Part shown: one piece after another, positions 1-6,865 of the stretch
How the letters are laid out: every line of letters begins with the position of its first letter
Position numbering within the stretch: the first letter of the stretch is position 1
DNA from: a virus
Length of the DNA stretch: 20,775 nucleotides
Strand: one strand, 5' to 3'
IMG/VR virus record: IMGVR_UViG_3300032296_001102
Span: 1-20,775 of that record
The notes under the pieces: model-generated
What the model was told of the DNA's origin: nothing
Seen by the model: the letters and a program-made list of their open reading frames with translations, nothing else
The model's database searches: none
Translations under genes and position numbers: made by a program

Positions 1-16
1 AAACCCGCTCCCAAAC

Positions 17-20
17 GGAG
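17..20 (+). promoter_or_regulatory. Ribosome binding site of first gene
   Basis: GGAG lies 8 nt before the ATG at 29, a normal Shine-Dalgarno spacing, and supports that start. The 28 bases before the gene hold nothing else I can identify. Confidence 0.6.
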
Positions 21-28
21 AAAGACCA

Positions 29-418
29 ATGATCCACAATCTGGGGTCTAAGACCTACATCGCCAGCCTTCTTCCGGCTGATTCCCGCACTGCTACTGCC
101 ACCGGCACCGGTTTCGATCTGCAAGGTTCGAACGATGCTGAAGGCGAAGCCATCGTGGTCCTTGACTGCGAAGCTGGTAGCGGCACCACCCCTACCCTGA
201 ACGTCAAGCTTCAGGATTCTGCTGACAACTCTTCTTGGGCTGACATCACCGGCAAGACTTTCACCGAAGTCACCGGCGCTGCTGCTGCCTTTGAAAAGAT
301 CAGCATCAACTGCAACGACGTGCGCCGTTATGTGCGTGCTGTCGGTACTCAAGCTGGCACCACCCCTGTGTTCGTGTACGGCGTCTCGCTGGTTTACAGC
401 AAGAAGTACGGCAACTGA
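29..418 (+). CDS. Putative virion structural protein (capsid-associated)
   Basis: A 129-aa protein with no Cys-pair, membrane or enzymatic motif. The sequence is rich in Thr, Ala, Ser and Gly, with alternating hydrophobic residues typical of a beta-sandwich. It has a central section (about residues 50-90) of the form 'AGSGTTPTLNVKLQDS' followed by 'DITGKTFTEVTG', a pattern I associate with small phage structural proteins encoded just after the major capsid gene. It lies directly upstream of the head-tail joining gene, which fits a capsid decoration or head-completion role. Codons are strongly C-ending (AAC, ACC, TTC, AAG) compared with neighbours at 716-1782, as is also true of the tail tube gene, which suggests high expression. 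The function is inferred from position; no family is named with certainty. Confidence 0.8.
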   Translation: MIHNLGSKTYIASLLPADSRTATATGTGFDLQGSNDAEGEAIVVLDCEAGSGTTPTLNVKLQDSADNSSWADITGKTFTEVTGAAAAFEKISINCNDVRRYVRAVGTQAGTTPVFVYGVSLVYSKKYGN

Positions 419-423
419 TCCTG

Positions 424-705
424 ATGGCGTTTCCAGAACTGCCAGATGCTTTCCTGAACGAGTTTGGCGTTACTTGCCAAATTGGTGCTGGCACTGCGTT
501 TCTTGGCATTCTGGATTCGCCTATGGATGTGATCGCGGGCGGTATGGCGTTGTCTCGGGAGTACTTGCTTACGGCAAAGACTTCTGATGTCAGCACTGCC
601 GCTCGCGGCACTTCTATTACGGTTGATTCCGCGTCTTATACCGTGCGTGAGAATCGCCCTATTGATGACGGTGTTTTTTCAGAACTACTATTGAGCAAAG
701 TTTGA
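424..705 (+). CDS. Head-tail joining protein (lambda FII-like)
   Basis: A 93-aa protein. It carries features of the small lambda FII/head-tail adaptor group: an N-terminal 'FLNEFGVTCQIG' strand, a central 'GILDSP' turn, 'SITVDSASYTVRE' near residues 63-76, and the ending 'DDGVFSELLLSKV'. Members form a ring on the portal/connector to which the completed tail docks. Position between a capsid-associated gene and the tail terminator agrees. It starts 5 nt after the previous stop with no convincing ribosome binding site, so it is probably translated by coupling. The call rests on the end motif and on gene order. Confidence 0.75.
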   Translation: MAFPELPDAFLNEFGVTCQIGAGTAFLGILDSPMDVIAGGMALSREYLLTAKTSDVSTAARGTSITVDSASYTVRENRPIDDGVFSELLLSKV

Positions 706-715
706 CTTTGGGGTC

Positions 716-1354
716 ATGAGCAGCGTCTTCAAAGTCAACAGCAGAGCGAATTGGGCGGCATCAAATCCTGTGTTGCTTCCGGGTGAAGCCGCCATTGAAA
801 CGCAAACAAATAATTTCAAAATTGGCGACGGTGTTTCAACTTGGAATCGACTGCCGTATTTTTCATCGCCTGGTTACTGGGGTTCGTTTTGGGACGAGAC
901 TTCTCAAACTGCAACGGCCAATACGCCAACTGCAATCAACTTGCGTCAGCGTGATACCGGAAGTCGTGGTGTTCGCGTTGTTTCAAACACTCAAATCACA
1001 TTTGATTATGCAGGTATTTACAGCCTGACTTTTTCAGTTCAGTTCAGCAATAACGACGAACAAATTCACGACATCAACGTATGGCTGCGCAAAAACGACA
1101 GTGGCGCAAGTGGTGACGTGCCAGCTACTGATAGCAAATTCAGCATTATTGCCACTCATGGCGGCATTCCTGGAAATGTGATTGGTACGGTCAATTACGT
1201 ATTACCTGTTGTTGCGGGTGATTATTTGGAATTGATTTGGGCTACTTCAGATGCTGACGCTTACATTCACGCTGAAGCCGCTGCTAGCAGCCCGTTTGCT
1301 CATCCGAGCATCCCAGGCATTATCTGCACTGTTGTTCAAGTCGCTTCTGCCTGA
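716..1354 (+). CDS. Adhesin-like virion protein: Mtd-type N-terminus plus C1q-like domain
   Basis: A 212-aa protein with two parts. Residues 8-49 ('RANWAASNPVLLPGEAAIET' then 'FKIGDGVSTWNRLPYF') match the short beta-prism repeat found at the N-terminus of major tropism determinant (Mtd)-type receptor-binding proteins and many tail fibres. Residues 53-212 form a Gly/Asn-rich beta domain that opens 'GYWGSFWDETSQTA' and continues 'YAGIYSLTFSVQFS', the pattern of C1q/TNF-like jelly rolls. These trimeric domains bind glycans or protein surfaces. The gene sits between head-tail joining and tail-terminator genes, far from the other fibre genes, so the product may be a head or neck fibre rather than a tail-tip fibre. 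It uses more T/A-ending codons than gene 29-418. No diversity-generating template or reverse transcriptase is in the window. Confidence 0.75.
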   Translation: MSSVFKVNSRANWAASNPVLLPGEAAIETQTNNFKIGDGVSTWNRLPYFSSPGYWGSFWDETSQTATANTPTAINLRQRDTGSRGVRVVSNTQITFDYAGIYSLTFSVQFSNNDEQIHDINVWLRKNDSGASGDVPATDSKFSIIATHGGIPGNVIGTVNYVLPVVAGDYLELIWATSDADAYIHAEAAASSPFAHPSIPGIICTVVQVASA

Positions 1355-1356
1355 TC

Positions 1357-1782
1357 ATGGCTGACACACGCCGCGAGTTGATTCTTGCTCGCATCAAAAG
1401 CAATCTGGACAGCATCACCGGCGCAACGGTGTACAGAAGCCGTGTGGAGCCTTTGTCACGGGGTGAAGTGCCCGCTGTAATTGTTGAATGCGTCAGCGAT
1501 CAACCCAGTGAAGTATTTAGCAGCAAATTGCAATGGCAACTGCGTGTTCGCGTGACGGTGTTGGTGCGAGCCGCCGTGCCTGATGATGACGCAGATGCTT
1601 ACACGCAGCAGGTGCATAAAAAAATTATGGACGATCCAACCTGCAATGGATACGCCTTAGACATTGATCCTGATCGTGTTGATTTCAGTCTGTACGAAGC
1701 AGACGTTCCCCTTGGTATCATTAGTATGGATTACATGGTCATGTATCGCTCTAGTCGAACTGACCTAACAGTGGCAGGTTAA
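1357..1782 (+). CDS. Tail terminator protein (lambda U-like)
   Basis: A 141-aa protein placed exactly where lambda U lies, just upstream of the tail tube. It begins with a helix ('RRELILARIKSNLDSI'), followed by 'PAVIVEC', a strand 'WQLRVRVTVLVRA', a helix 'DAYTQQVHKKIMDD', and a closing strand 'IISMDYMVMYRSS'. This alternating alpha/beta plan is that of tail-terminator proteins, which cap the polymerised tube as a hexamer and provide the surface for the head. It starts two bases after the preceding stop. The assignment rests on predicted fold order and on context; sequence similarity in this family is low, so a related neck protein remains possible. Confidence 0.72.
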   Translation: MADTRRELILARIKSNLDSITGATVYRSRVEPLSRGEVPAVIVECVSDQPSEVFSSKLQWQLRVRVTVLVRAAVPDDDADAYTQQVHKKIMDDPTCNGYALDIDPDRVDFSLYEADVPLGIISMDYMVMYRSSRTDLTVAG

Positions 1783-1786
1783 TTTG

Positions 1787-1948
1787 ATGACTAAATCGAA
1801 AGCACCTAAGCCTGTGCCAAATCCCGGTGTCGGGGGAACTTATCTCTTTGACGTTGAGACTGGCGAGCTTACACTGTTGACAGAAACTGATCTCTCTGGA
1901 GACCACTCCGATGGCGAAGCTTTACCGGAAGCGGACCGTCCTTGTTAA
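1787..1948 (+). CDS. Small 53-aa protein overlapping the tail tube start
   Basis: An ATG right after the terminator gene (4 nt gap) opens a 53-codon frame ending at TAA 1946-1948. The protein begins 'MTKSKAPKPVPNPGVGGTYL', then has an acidic, Thr/Leu-rich half ('FDVETGELTLLTETD'). The Pro/Lys-rich start and the 'GGTY..D..TGEL' core look like real coding sequence. The last 38 nt overlap the tube gene in another frame and contain the tube gene's GGAG ribosome binding site (1898-1901). Small proteins of this style occur between terminator and tube genes in other siphophages, to my recollection. The function is unknown; a cofactor for tube or neck assembly is only a guess from position. Confidence 0.6.
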   Translation: MTKSKAPKPVPNPGVGGTYLFDVETGELTLLTETDLSGDHSDGEALPEADRPC

Positions 1949-2852
1949 GGCTGAGTCAACCTATGGCACGGATTCGACTCCTGCCGGTAGCGACGCCGTT
2001 CAAGTCCGCAACCTTGAAATCACTCCGGTTGAATCCGAAGTTCTTTCTCGTGATTTGATCCGCCCTTACCTGGGCAACTCTCCGCAGTTGATTGCCAACA
2101 CCCGCGTGGTGGTGACATTTGAAGTGGAGTATGCAGGTTCTGGCACTGCAGGCACGGCTCCCCGTTACGGTGCTCTGCTCAAGGCTTGCGGTTTCAGTGA
2201 GACCGTGGTGGCCAGCACCAGCGTGACCTATGCGCCTGTGTCGTCTTCCTTCTCGTCTGTCACCATCTACTTCTCGATGGATGGCGTTCGCCACAAGGTG
2301 ACTGGTGCTCGTGGCACTTTCACCCTGAACTTGACCGCAAACCAGATCCCTGTCATCAACTTCACGATGACTGGTCAGTACAACGCTCCGACTGACACTG
2401 CGGATCCGACCCCGACTTATACCAACCAAGCGGCTCCCCAAATCTTTAACGACACCAACACCACCGCTTTCACCCTGTACGCTTCCAGCGCCATTCCGCT
2501 GCAGAGCTGCCAGTTGGATGTGGGCAATGAAGTGGTGTACCGCGAGCTGGTGAATTCTGACAAGGAAGTCAGCATCGTGAACCGTGCCGGCAGCGGCAGC
2601 CTTGCCATTGAAATGGTGAGCCTTGCGACGAAGGACTTCTTCGCCAACGCCGTGGCTGGCACCACCGGTGCATTCAGCATCACGCATGGCACCACGGCTG
2701 GGAACATCATTGATCTCGCCACTGCCGCTGGTGGTATCAGCCTGGGTGGTCCTACCTACTCAGAAGACAACGGCGTTGTTATGCTGAACCTGCCGTATAC
2801 TCTCGTACCCACTTCTTCGGGTAACGACGAGTTCACCCTGGCGTACACCTAA
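1911..2852 (+). CDS. Major tail tube protein
   Basis: A 313-aa protein that polymerises into stacked hexameric rings forming the non-contractile tail tube. The start is set by GGAG at 1898-1901, 9 nt before the ATG. The N-terminus 'LYRKRTVLVKAESTYGTDST' is characteristic of the siphophage tube family (Phage_tube_2 type), followed by 'LEITPVESEVLSRDLIRPYL'. Later strands such as 'GTFTLNLTANQIPVINFTMT' and 'YRELVNSDKEVSIVNRAGSG' complete the tandem beta-barrel plan. The gene has marked C-ending codon preference, as expected for the most abundant tail protein. It is followed 5 nt later by the chaperone gene, the same order as lambda V then G. A large antisense reading frame here is a shadow. Confidence 0.9.
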   Translation: MAKLYRKRTVLVKAESTYGTDSTPAGSDAVQVRNLEITPVESEVLSRDLIRPYLGNSPQLIANTRVVVTFEVEYAGSGTAGTAPRYGALLKACGFSETVVASTSVTYAPVSSSFSSVTIYFSMDGVRHKVTGARGTFTLNLTANQIPVINFTMTGQYNAPTDTADPTPTYTNQAAPQIFNDTNTTAFTLYASSAIPLQSCQLDVGNEVVYRELVNSDKEVSIVNRAGSGSLAIEMVSLATKDFFANAVAGTTGAFSITHGTTAGNIIDLATAAGGISLGGPTYSEDNGVVMLNLPYTLVPTSSGNDEFTLAYT

Positions 2853-2857
2853 ACCGC

Positions 2858-3184
2858 ATGGCATTCGTTCTCAAGAAGACTGCGTCGTACAAGTGGCCGG
2901 TCAAGGTGGAAACACCTATTGACGGCGGCAAGTTTGAAATTCAAACGTTTGACGCGGTCTTCAAAAAAATGAGTCGCTCGGCCTTCAATGATCTGCTTGA
3001 AAAGGGTGATGATGCCCTGATCGACGGAATCCTTGAAGGCTGGGATGGCATCAAGGACGAAGACGGCAAGGATTTGCCGTTTACGCAAAAGACCAAAAAA
3101 GAAATCTGCGACGATCATTATGTCGTCAAGGCTTTGGTTCAAGCGTATGCCGACAGCGTGACTGGAGTCACAACAAAAAACTAG
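2858..3184 (+). CDS. Tail assembly chaperone (lambda G-like)
   Basis: A 108-aa protein. Opening residues 'MAFVLKKTASYKWPVKVE' and 'GGKFEIQTFDAVFKKMSRS' followed by 'GWDGIKDEDGKDLPFT' are typical of siphophage tail chaperones that coat the tape measure during tail assembly. The gene ends '...TTKN' at TAG 3182-3184. The last two sense codons AAA AAC are part of a slippery heptamer, so a share of ribosomes shift to the -1 frame and make the longer GT form. It lies between tube and tape measure as in lambda. Chaperones of this type are absent from the finished virion. Confidence 0.9.
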   Translation: MAFVLKKTASYKWPVKVETPIDGGKFEIQTFDAVFKKMSRSAFNDLLEKGDDALIDGILEGWDGIKDEDGKDLPFTQKTKKEICDDHYVVKALVQAYADSVTGVTTKN

Positions 3185-3528
3185 AAGAAGCTGCCCGTTA
3201 TTGGTGCGGTGCAGCTCAACCTGGTGAAGACGAATCTGATGATGACTTACGAGCTTTGGGCTTGATGCCTGAAGCTATTGCTGATTTGCAATCACGTAAA
3301 GAGTCAAAAGATTTTGAACTGTGGGAAGAAAATTTAGAAATAGTCAGCATCTTTTTGCGCATGCAGACGCAATGGGTTGTTGGCGTCAATGGACTTGTGG
3401 GGTTGAACTACCAGAGTTTGGAATGGCTCTGTAAGCTGTATGCAGTCGGGGATCCTGTTGCTTTGCTTGAAGGCATACAGGTAATGGAACACGCCGCCCT
3501 TGCTTATTTCCAGGAAACAAGAAAATGA
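2858..3528 (+). CDS. Tail assembly chaperone GT-like, made by -1 frameshift
   Basis: Conceptual fusion of the 108-aa G-like protein with a 115-codon downstream frame (3181-3525, stop TGA 3526-3528), giving about 223 aa. The downstream frame is open from the slip site through 'LEEAARYWCGAAQPGEDESD', then 'LMPEAIADLQSRKE' and 'YFQETRK'. It has no good start before an internal ATG at 3256, which would cut off the first 25 codons of the T domain. In lambda the T domain of GT recruits the tube protein to the tape-measure/chaperone complex. The stop overlaps the tape-measure start (ATGA at 3525-3528). The mechanism is inferred from the slippery heptamer and stem-loop listed separately. Confidence 0.85.
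3175..3181 (+). promoter_or_regulatory. Slippery heptamer A AAA AAC for -1 frameshifting
   Basis: In the G frame the codons are AAA (3176-3178) and AAC (3179-3181), preceded by A. This gives X XXY YYZ with full re-pairing of AAA/AAA after a one-base slip. The zero-frame stop TAG comes immediately after. This is one of the classic heptamers for siphophage chaperone genes. Confidence 0.88.
3189..3216 (+). promoter_or_regulatory. Stem-loop downstream of slippery site
   Basis: AGCTGC at 3189-3194 pairs with GCAGCT at 3211-3216, and CCG 3195-3197 pairs with CGG 3207-3209, leaving a single bulged T at 3210 and a 9-nt loop. The stem begins 7 nt after the heptamer, the usual spacing for an element that pauses the ribosome and stimulates -1 slippage. 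Pairing was read by eye; folding energy was not calculated. Confidence 0.65.
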
Positions 3529-6500
3529 GCCAGACGACCGAGCTGCTATTGAGAGTCCGTCAAATTGGCGGTGAACAACTGCAGCAGCTTGGCCGTAGCC
3601 TGAACAAGCTTGGCAAGGAAGCAACGGATGCCAATCAAGATTTTGCAACGCTTGCGTCGCAGTTAAAAAGTGTTCAGGCAACTTCTGCCAATAGCATCAA
3701 CAATTTGCGTGGTTATGCAAATTCTTGGCGTCAGATTGCAAATAGCGTTGAGATTGGCACCGCTGAATTCAAACAAGCAACTGCTGAAGCAGCCAAACTT
3801 GAAGCGCAATTAGCCAAGACAGAAGGCCGTCGTGCTGGCGGTGGGCGTTTTGCTGGTGTTGCTCAGACCGTAGGCACTATTGCCGGTGCTGGCGTCTTTG
3901 GTGGTCCTGAAGGCGCACTTGGTGCCGCCCTTGGTTCTGTTGGCGGGGTTTCCGGTGCAATCACCGGTGGTGCTATTGGCGCTCAGGTTGGCCAGCTTCG
4001 CCAAGCACTTGGTTCAACGGCTGATTATGTCGCTGAAGTCAACAAACTAAAAATTGCGCTTGAAGGTGTTGCTGGTAGCCAACGGGAATATGCAAAAGCT
4101 CTGCAAATAGCTGATCAAGCCACGCGGCAATTCAATGTGCCGCAGGAAGTGGCCATTCAGGGCATGACCAAACTGACTGCCGCCGTGAAGGGCGCTGGCG
4201 GTCAAGTCGCTGATGCCGGTCTGGTGTTTACCAACATCACCAAAGCCATCAAGGGCACCGGTGGCAGCGCAGAAGATGTGCAGGGCGCCATCACCGCCAT
4301 GGTGCAGGTGTTCTCCAAGGGCAAGGTCAGCGCAGAAGAACTTTCTGGCCAGCTTGGTGAGCGTCTGCCTGGCGCTGTGACGCTGTTTGCCAAGGCGAAC
4401 AAGATGACCCTGCCTGAGCTGCAGAAGGGTCTTAAAGAAGGGCAAATTGGCCTGAACGAGCTGATGCGGTTCATTGAACTGCTGGGCACTCGTTATGGGA
4501 TGACTGCATTGAAGATTGCAGCATCTAGCGAAGATTCAGGCGCACGTTTGCGCGTTGCATTTAACGATATGCGCCTTGCTGTTGGTGGCGCTTTGCAACC
4601 GATTGGCGCTGAACTGCAAAATAGCTTTGGTCAATTTATCGCTGTCATTACGCCCGGCATTGTTGCTTCTGCCAAAATTCTTGGCCAAGCATTACTTGGC
4701 CTGACAAAAATTTTAGATGATGTTGTTTTTGCGATTACTGTTTTTGGCTCAACAGTTGCAACCATCAAAATAGTTGGCTTTGTTCTTGCTCTGCAAAATG
4801 CAACAACAGCGTGTGTTGTTTTATCCGGTGCTATTGGACTTGTTGAAACAGCAATCAAACGACTGGGATTATCCTTGCTGGCGATTCCTGGCTGGGGCTG
4901 GATTGCGGCGGGTGTAACTGCATTGGCTTTGCTTGGCAAAGCGTTATATGACAACAATAAAGACTTTCAAAATTGGGCAAACAATATCGGCCGTGTTGTT
5001 TCTAATGATATTCGCGCTGCGATGAAGGAGCTTTCAGGCGAAGTTGAAACTGGAGTCAAAAACGCTGCAGGATTTTTCAAATCATTGTCTGATTATGTTG
5101 GCGTTGTCGCCACTGACATTGGCAAGAAATTTAGCGGTGTTGGCAAGTCAGTTGGGGCAACTGGTAAAGACGCATCAAACATGTGGAGTGGTGCGCTTAA
5201 GGCAATTCAGGACAACACTGTTGGTTTGCTGAAAGCTGTTCAAATTGCAATTACAGGGTTGTATAACGCCCTGCCTGCTCCTTTGCGTAAATTCATTGAT
5301 CAGCCAAGTGCCATCAAGGATATTGGTAAAGTCATTCAATATATTCAAAGCGCAAATAGCAGGGCGGCTGCTGGTCAACTCCCGGCCAAACCCAAGCCAA
5401 ACGGCGGTGGGGGCGGTGGTGGTTTGACCAACTTTGATCCAGTTGGCGGCGATGGCGCCGGTGGTGGTGGCGCGAAAAAGAAACAAGCAAAAGAAGCAAA
5501 AGATACGTTGCAAGAAGTTCTTAATATTCAACAACTTTTAAATAATGAGATTGGCAAAGAAAGCCAACTGCGAACCGCTCAACTTAATTTCCGGCTCAAG
5601 CAAATTGATTTGCAAGATCAGTTCAAAAAAGGTCAAATTACTGAGCGTACTTTGCAATATGAACTGTCTAAAACTGGCAATGAATTAGCAAAATCTGCCT
5701 TGTCTGAAGAACAGCGTGTAAATGCTGTACTTGAAAAGCAAACGGCATTCAGGCTCAAAATTGACCGGCAAATTCAAGATGCTGTGCTTGCGTCTAAAAA
5801 TTTAAACGCCGAAGACAAGCGACGTGTTGAAATTAATCGGGCGTTAGCGCAAGCTATTGATGAAGCAATGGCTGCGGGAATTCAACCAGGCGAAGAGTTG
5901 CTCAAAATTATTCGTGAACTAAGAAAAGCGTTGGAAGGCGTAAAAGAAGCATCGAAAACTTTTGGTAAAGATTTCAACGATGCTTTCCAGCAAACAGCTA
6001 AGTCTGCTTTGGATTTAGCAACAAATTTGGGCTCTTCTGTTGGCAATGCAATAGGGGGACTTAGTGATGCAATTGCTGAATTTGTCGTAACTGGCAAGGC
6101 AAATTTTGCGGATTTAACCCGTTCTGTTCTTGCCGATTTGGCCAAAATATTTGTTAGAGCCGCATTGTTTTCTGGTTTAAAAAGCGTTTTCCAAGGGTCG
6201 GGAATTCTTGGCTTCGCCATGGGCGGTGTGATGACTGAAAACGGTCCAATGCCGCTCAAGCGTTACGCCGCTGGTGGTATTGCCAACTCACCGCAACTGG
6301 CCATGTTTGGTGAAGGAAGCCAGCCTGAAGCCTATGTGCCGCTGCCTGATGGTCGATCCATCCCTGTGACCATGCAGGGCGGCAGTGGAATCAATGTCAC
6401 AGTTAATGTTGACGCCAAGGGCACTAGCGTTCAAGGTGATGCCAGTCAGGCTGGACAACTTGCCAAGGCAGTGAGCATTGCCGTGCAACAAGAATTGCTG

Positions 6501-6530
6501 AAGCAGAAACGCCCTGGAGGGTTGCTGTAA
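3525..6530 (+). CDS. Tape measure protein
   Basis: A 1001-aa protein that spans the tail lumen and sets tail length (lambda H role). Residues 10-100 are helical and Gln/Ala-rich. Residues 185-325 match the tape-measure N-terminal conserved block ('QFNVPQEVAIQGMTKLTAAV', 'VQGAITAMVQVFSKGKVSAE', 'ELSGQLGERLPGAVTLFAKA'). Hydrophobic segments lie at about 375-470, fitting the membrane-active part released at DNA entry. A Gly/Lys linker is at about 625-652, then a long charged helical stretch to about 815. The C-terminus has the typical 'GFAMGGVMTENGP' and 'AAGGIANSPQLAMFGEG..PEAYVPLP' motifs after a lambda-H-like C domain (about 820-890). The block encoding 185-325 is much richer in G+C than its flanks. 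The start overlaps the GT stop (ATGA). Confidence 0.93.
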   Translation: MSQTTELLLRVRQIGGEQLQQLGRSLNKLGKEATDANQDFATLASQLKSVQATSANSINNLRGYANSWRQIANSVEIGTAEFKQATAEAAKLEAQLAKTEGRRAGGGRFAGVAQTVGTIAGAGVFGGPEGALGAALGSVGGVSGAITGGAIGAQVGQLRQALGSTADYVAEVNKLKIALEGVAGSQREYAKALQIADQATRQFNVPQEVAIQGMTKLTAAVKGAGGQVADAGLVFTNITKAIKGTGGSAEDVQGAITAMVQVFSKGKVSAEELSGQLGERLPGAVTLFAKANKMTLPELQKGLKEGQIGLNELMRFIELLGTRYGMTALKIAASSEDSGARLRVAFNDMRLAVGGALQPIGAELQNSFGQFIAVITPGIVASAKILGQALLGLTKILDDVVFAITVFGSTVATIKIVGFVLALQNATTACVVLSGAIGLVETAIKRLGLSLLAIPGWGWIAAGVTALALLGKALYDNNKDFQNWANNIGRVVSNDIRAAMKELSGEVETGVKNAAGFFKSLSDYVGVVATDIGKKFSGVGKSVGATGKDASNMWSGALKAIQDNTVGLLKAVQIAITGLYNALPAPLRKFIDQPSAIKDIGKVIQYIQSANSRAAAGQLPAKPKPNGGGGGGGLTNFDPVGGDGAGGGGAKKKQAKEAKDTLQEVLNIQQLLNNEIGKESQLRTAQLNFRLKQIDLQDQFKKGQITERTLQYELSKTGNELAKSALSEEQRVNAVLEKQTAFRLKIDRQIQDAVLASKNLNAEDKRRVEINRALAQAIDEAMAAGIQPGEELLKIIRELRKALEGVKEASKTFGKDFNDAFQQTAKSALDLATNLGSSVGNAIGGLSDAIAEFVVTGKANFADLTRSVLADLAKIFVRAALFSGLKSVFQGSGILGFAMGGVMTENGPMPLKRYAAGGIANSPQLAMFGEGSQPEAYVPLPDGRSIPVTMQGGSGINVTVNVDAKGTSVQGDASQAGQLAKAVSIAVQQELLKQKRPGGLL

Positions 6531-6865
6531 TGGCCACGTTTACCTACACGCCTGATTTTGATGCAGCCGAATCTCAACGGCCTGTTGTGCGCCGCGTGCA
6601 GTTTGGGGACGGCTATGAGCAACGTTTGGCGTATGGCTTGAACACTCAGCCATCGGAATGGCGCTTGACGTTTGCTAATCGCACGGACACGGAGCGCAAT
6701 GACATTACAAATTTCCTAGAAGCACGGGGTGCGACTGAATCTTTTGATTGGACACCACCGTATGGCTCGGCTGGTAAATGGGTTTGCGATGAATGGTCAA
6801 CGACAATGATTGCGGCCAACATCAATACTGTTCAGGCCACGTTCCGACAGGTATTTGAACCGTAA
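6530..6865 (+). CDS. Minor tail protein M-like (distal tail)
   Basis: A 111-aa protein with the lambda M signature: 'VRRVQFGDGYEQRLAYGLN' near residues 21-39, 'EWRLTFANR', 'FLEARGATESFDWTPP' at about 63-78, and the ending 'VQATFRQVFEP'. M-type proteins form the hexameric ring joining the last tube ring to the tip complex. The start codon shares one base with the tape-measure stop (TAATG), with a GGAGG ribosome binding site about 10 nt before it. The stop is joined in the same way to the L-like gene. Family assignment is secure from the motifs and gene order. Confidence 0.9.
   Translation: MATFTYTPDFDAAESQRPVVRRVQFGDGYEQRLAYGLNTQPSEWRLTFANRTDTERNDITNFLEARGATESFDWTPPYGSAGKWVCDEWSTTMIAANINTVQATFRQVFEP

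Noticed and set aside
716-1354. Diversity-generating retroelement variable region, suggested by the Mtd-type N-terminus
   Set aside because: No template repeat, reverse transcriptase or adenine-biased repeat pair seen in the window; Mtd-type N-termini are common in fibres without such elements.
1956-2687. 243-aa minus-strand open frame opposite the tail tube gene
   Set aside because: Composition rich in His/Arg/Gly/Val, with no motif; it arises from the strong codon bias of the tube gene on the other strand.
3256-3528. Independent 90-aa gene starting at ATG 3256
   Set aside because: The frame is open back to the slippery heptamer and has no ribosome binding site of note at 3256; it is the T part of the frameshift product.
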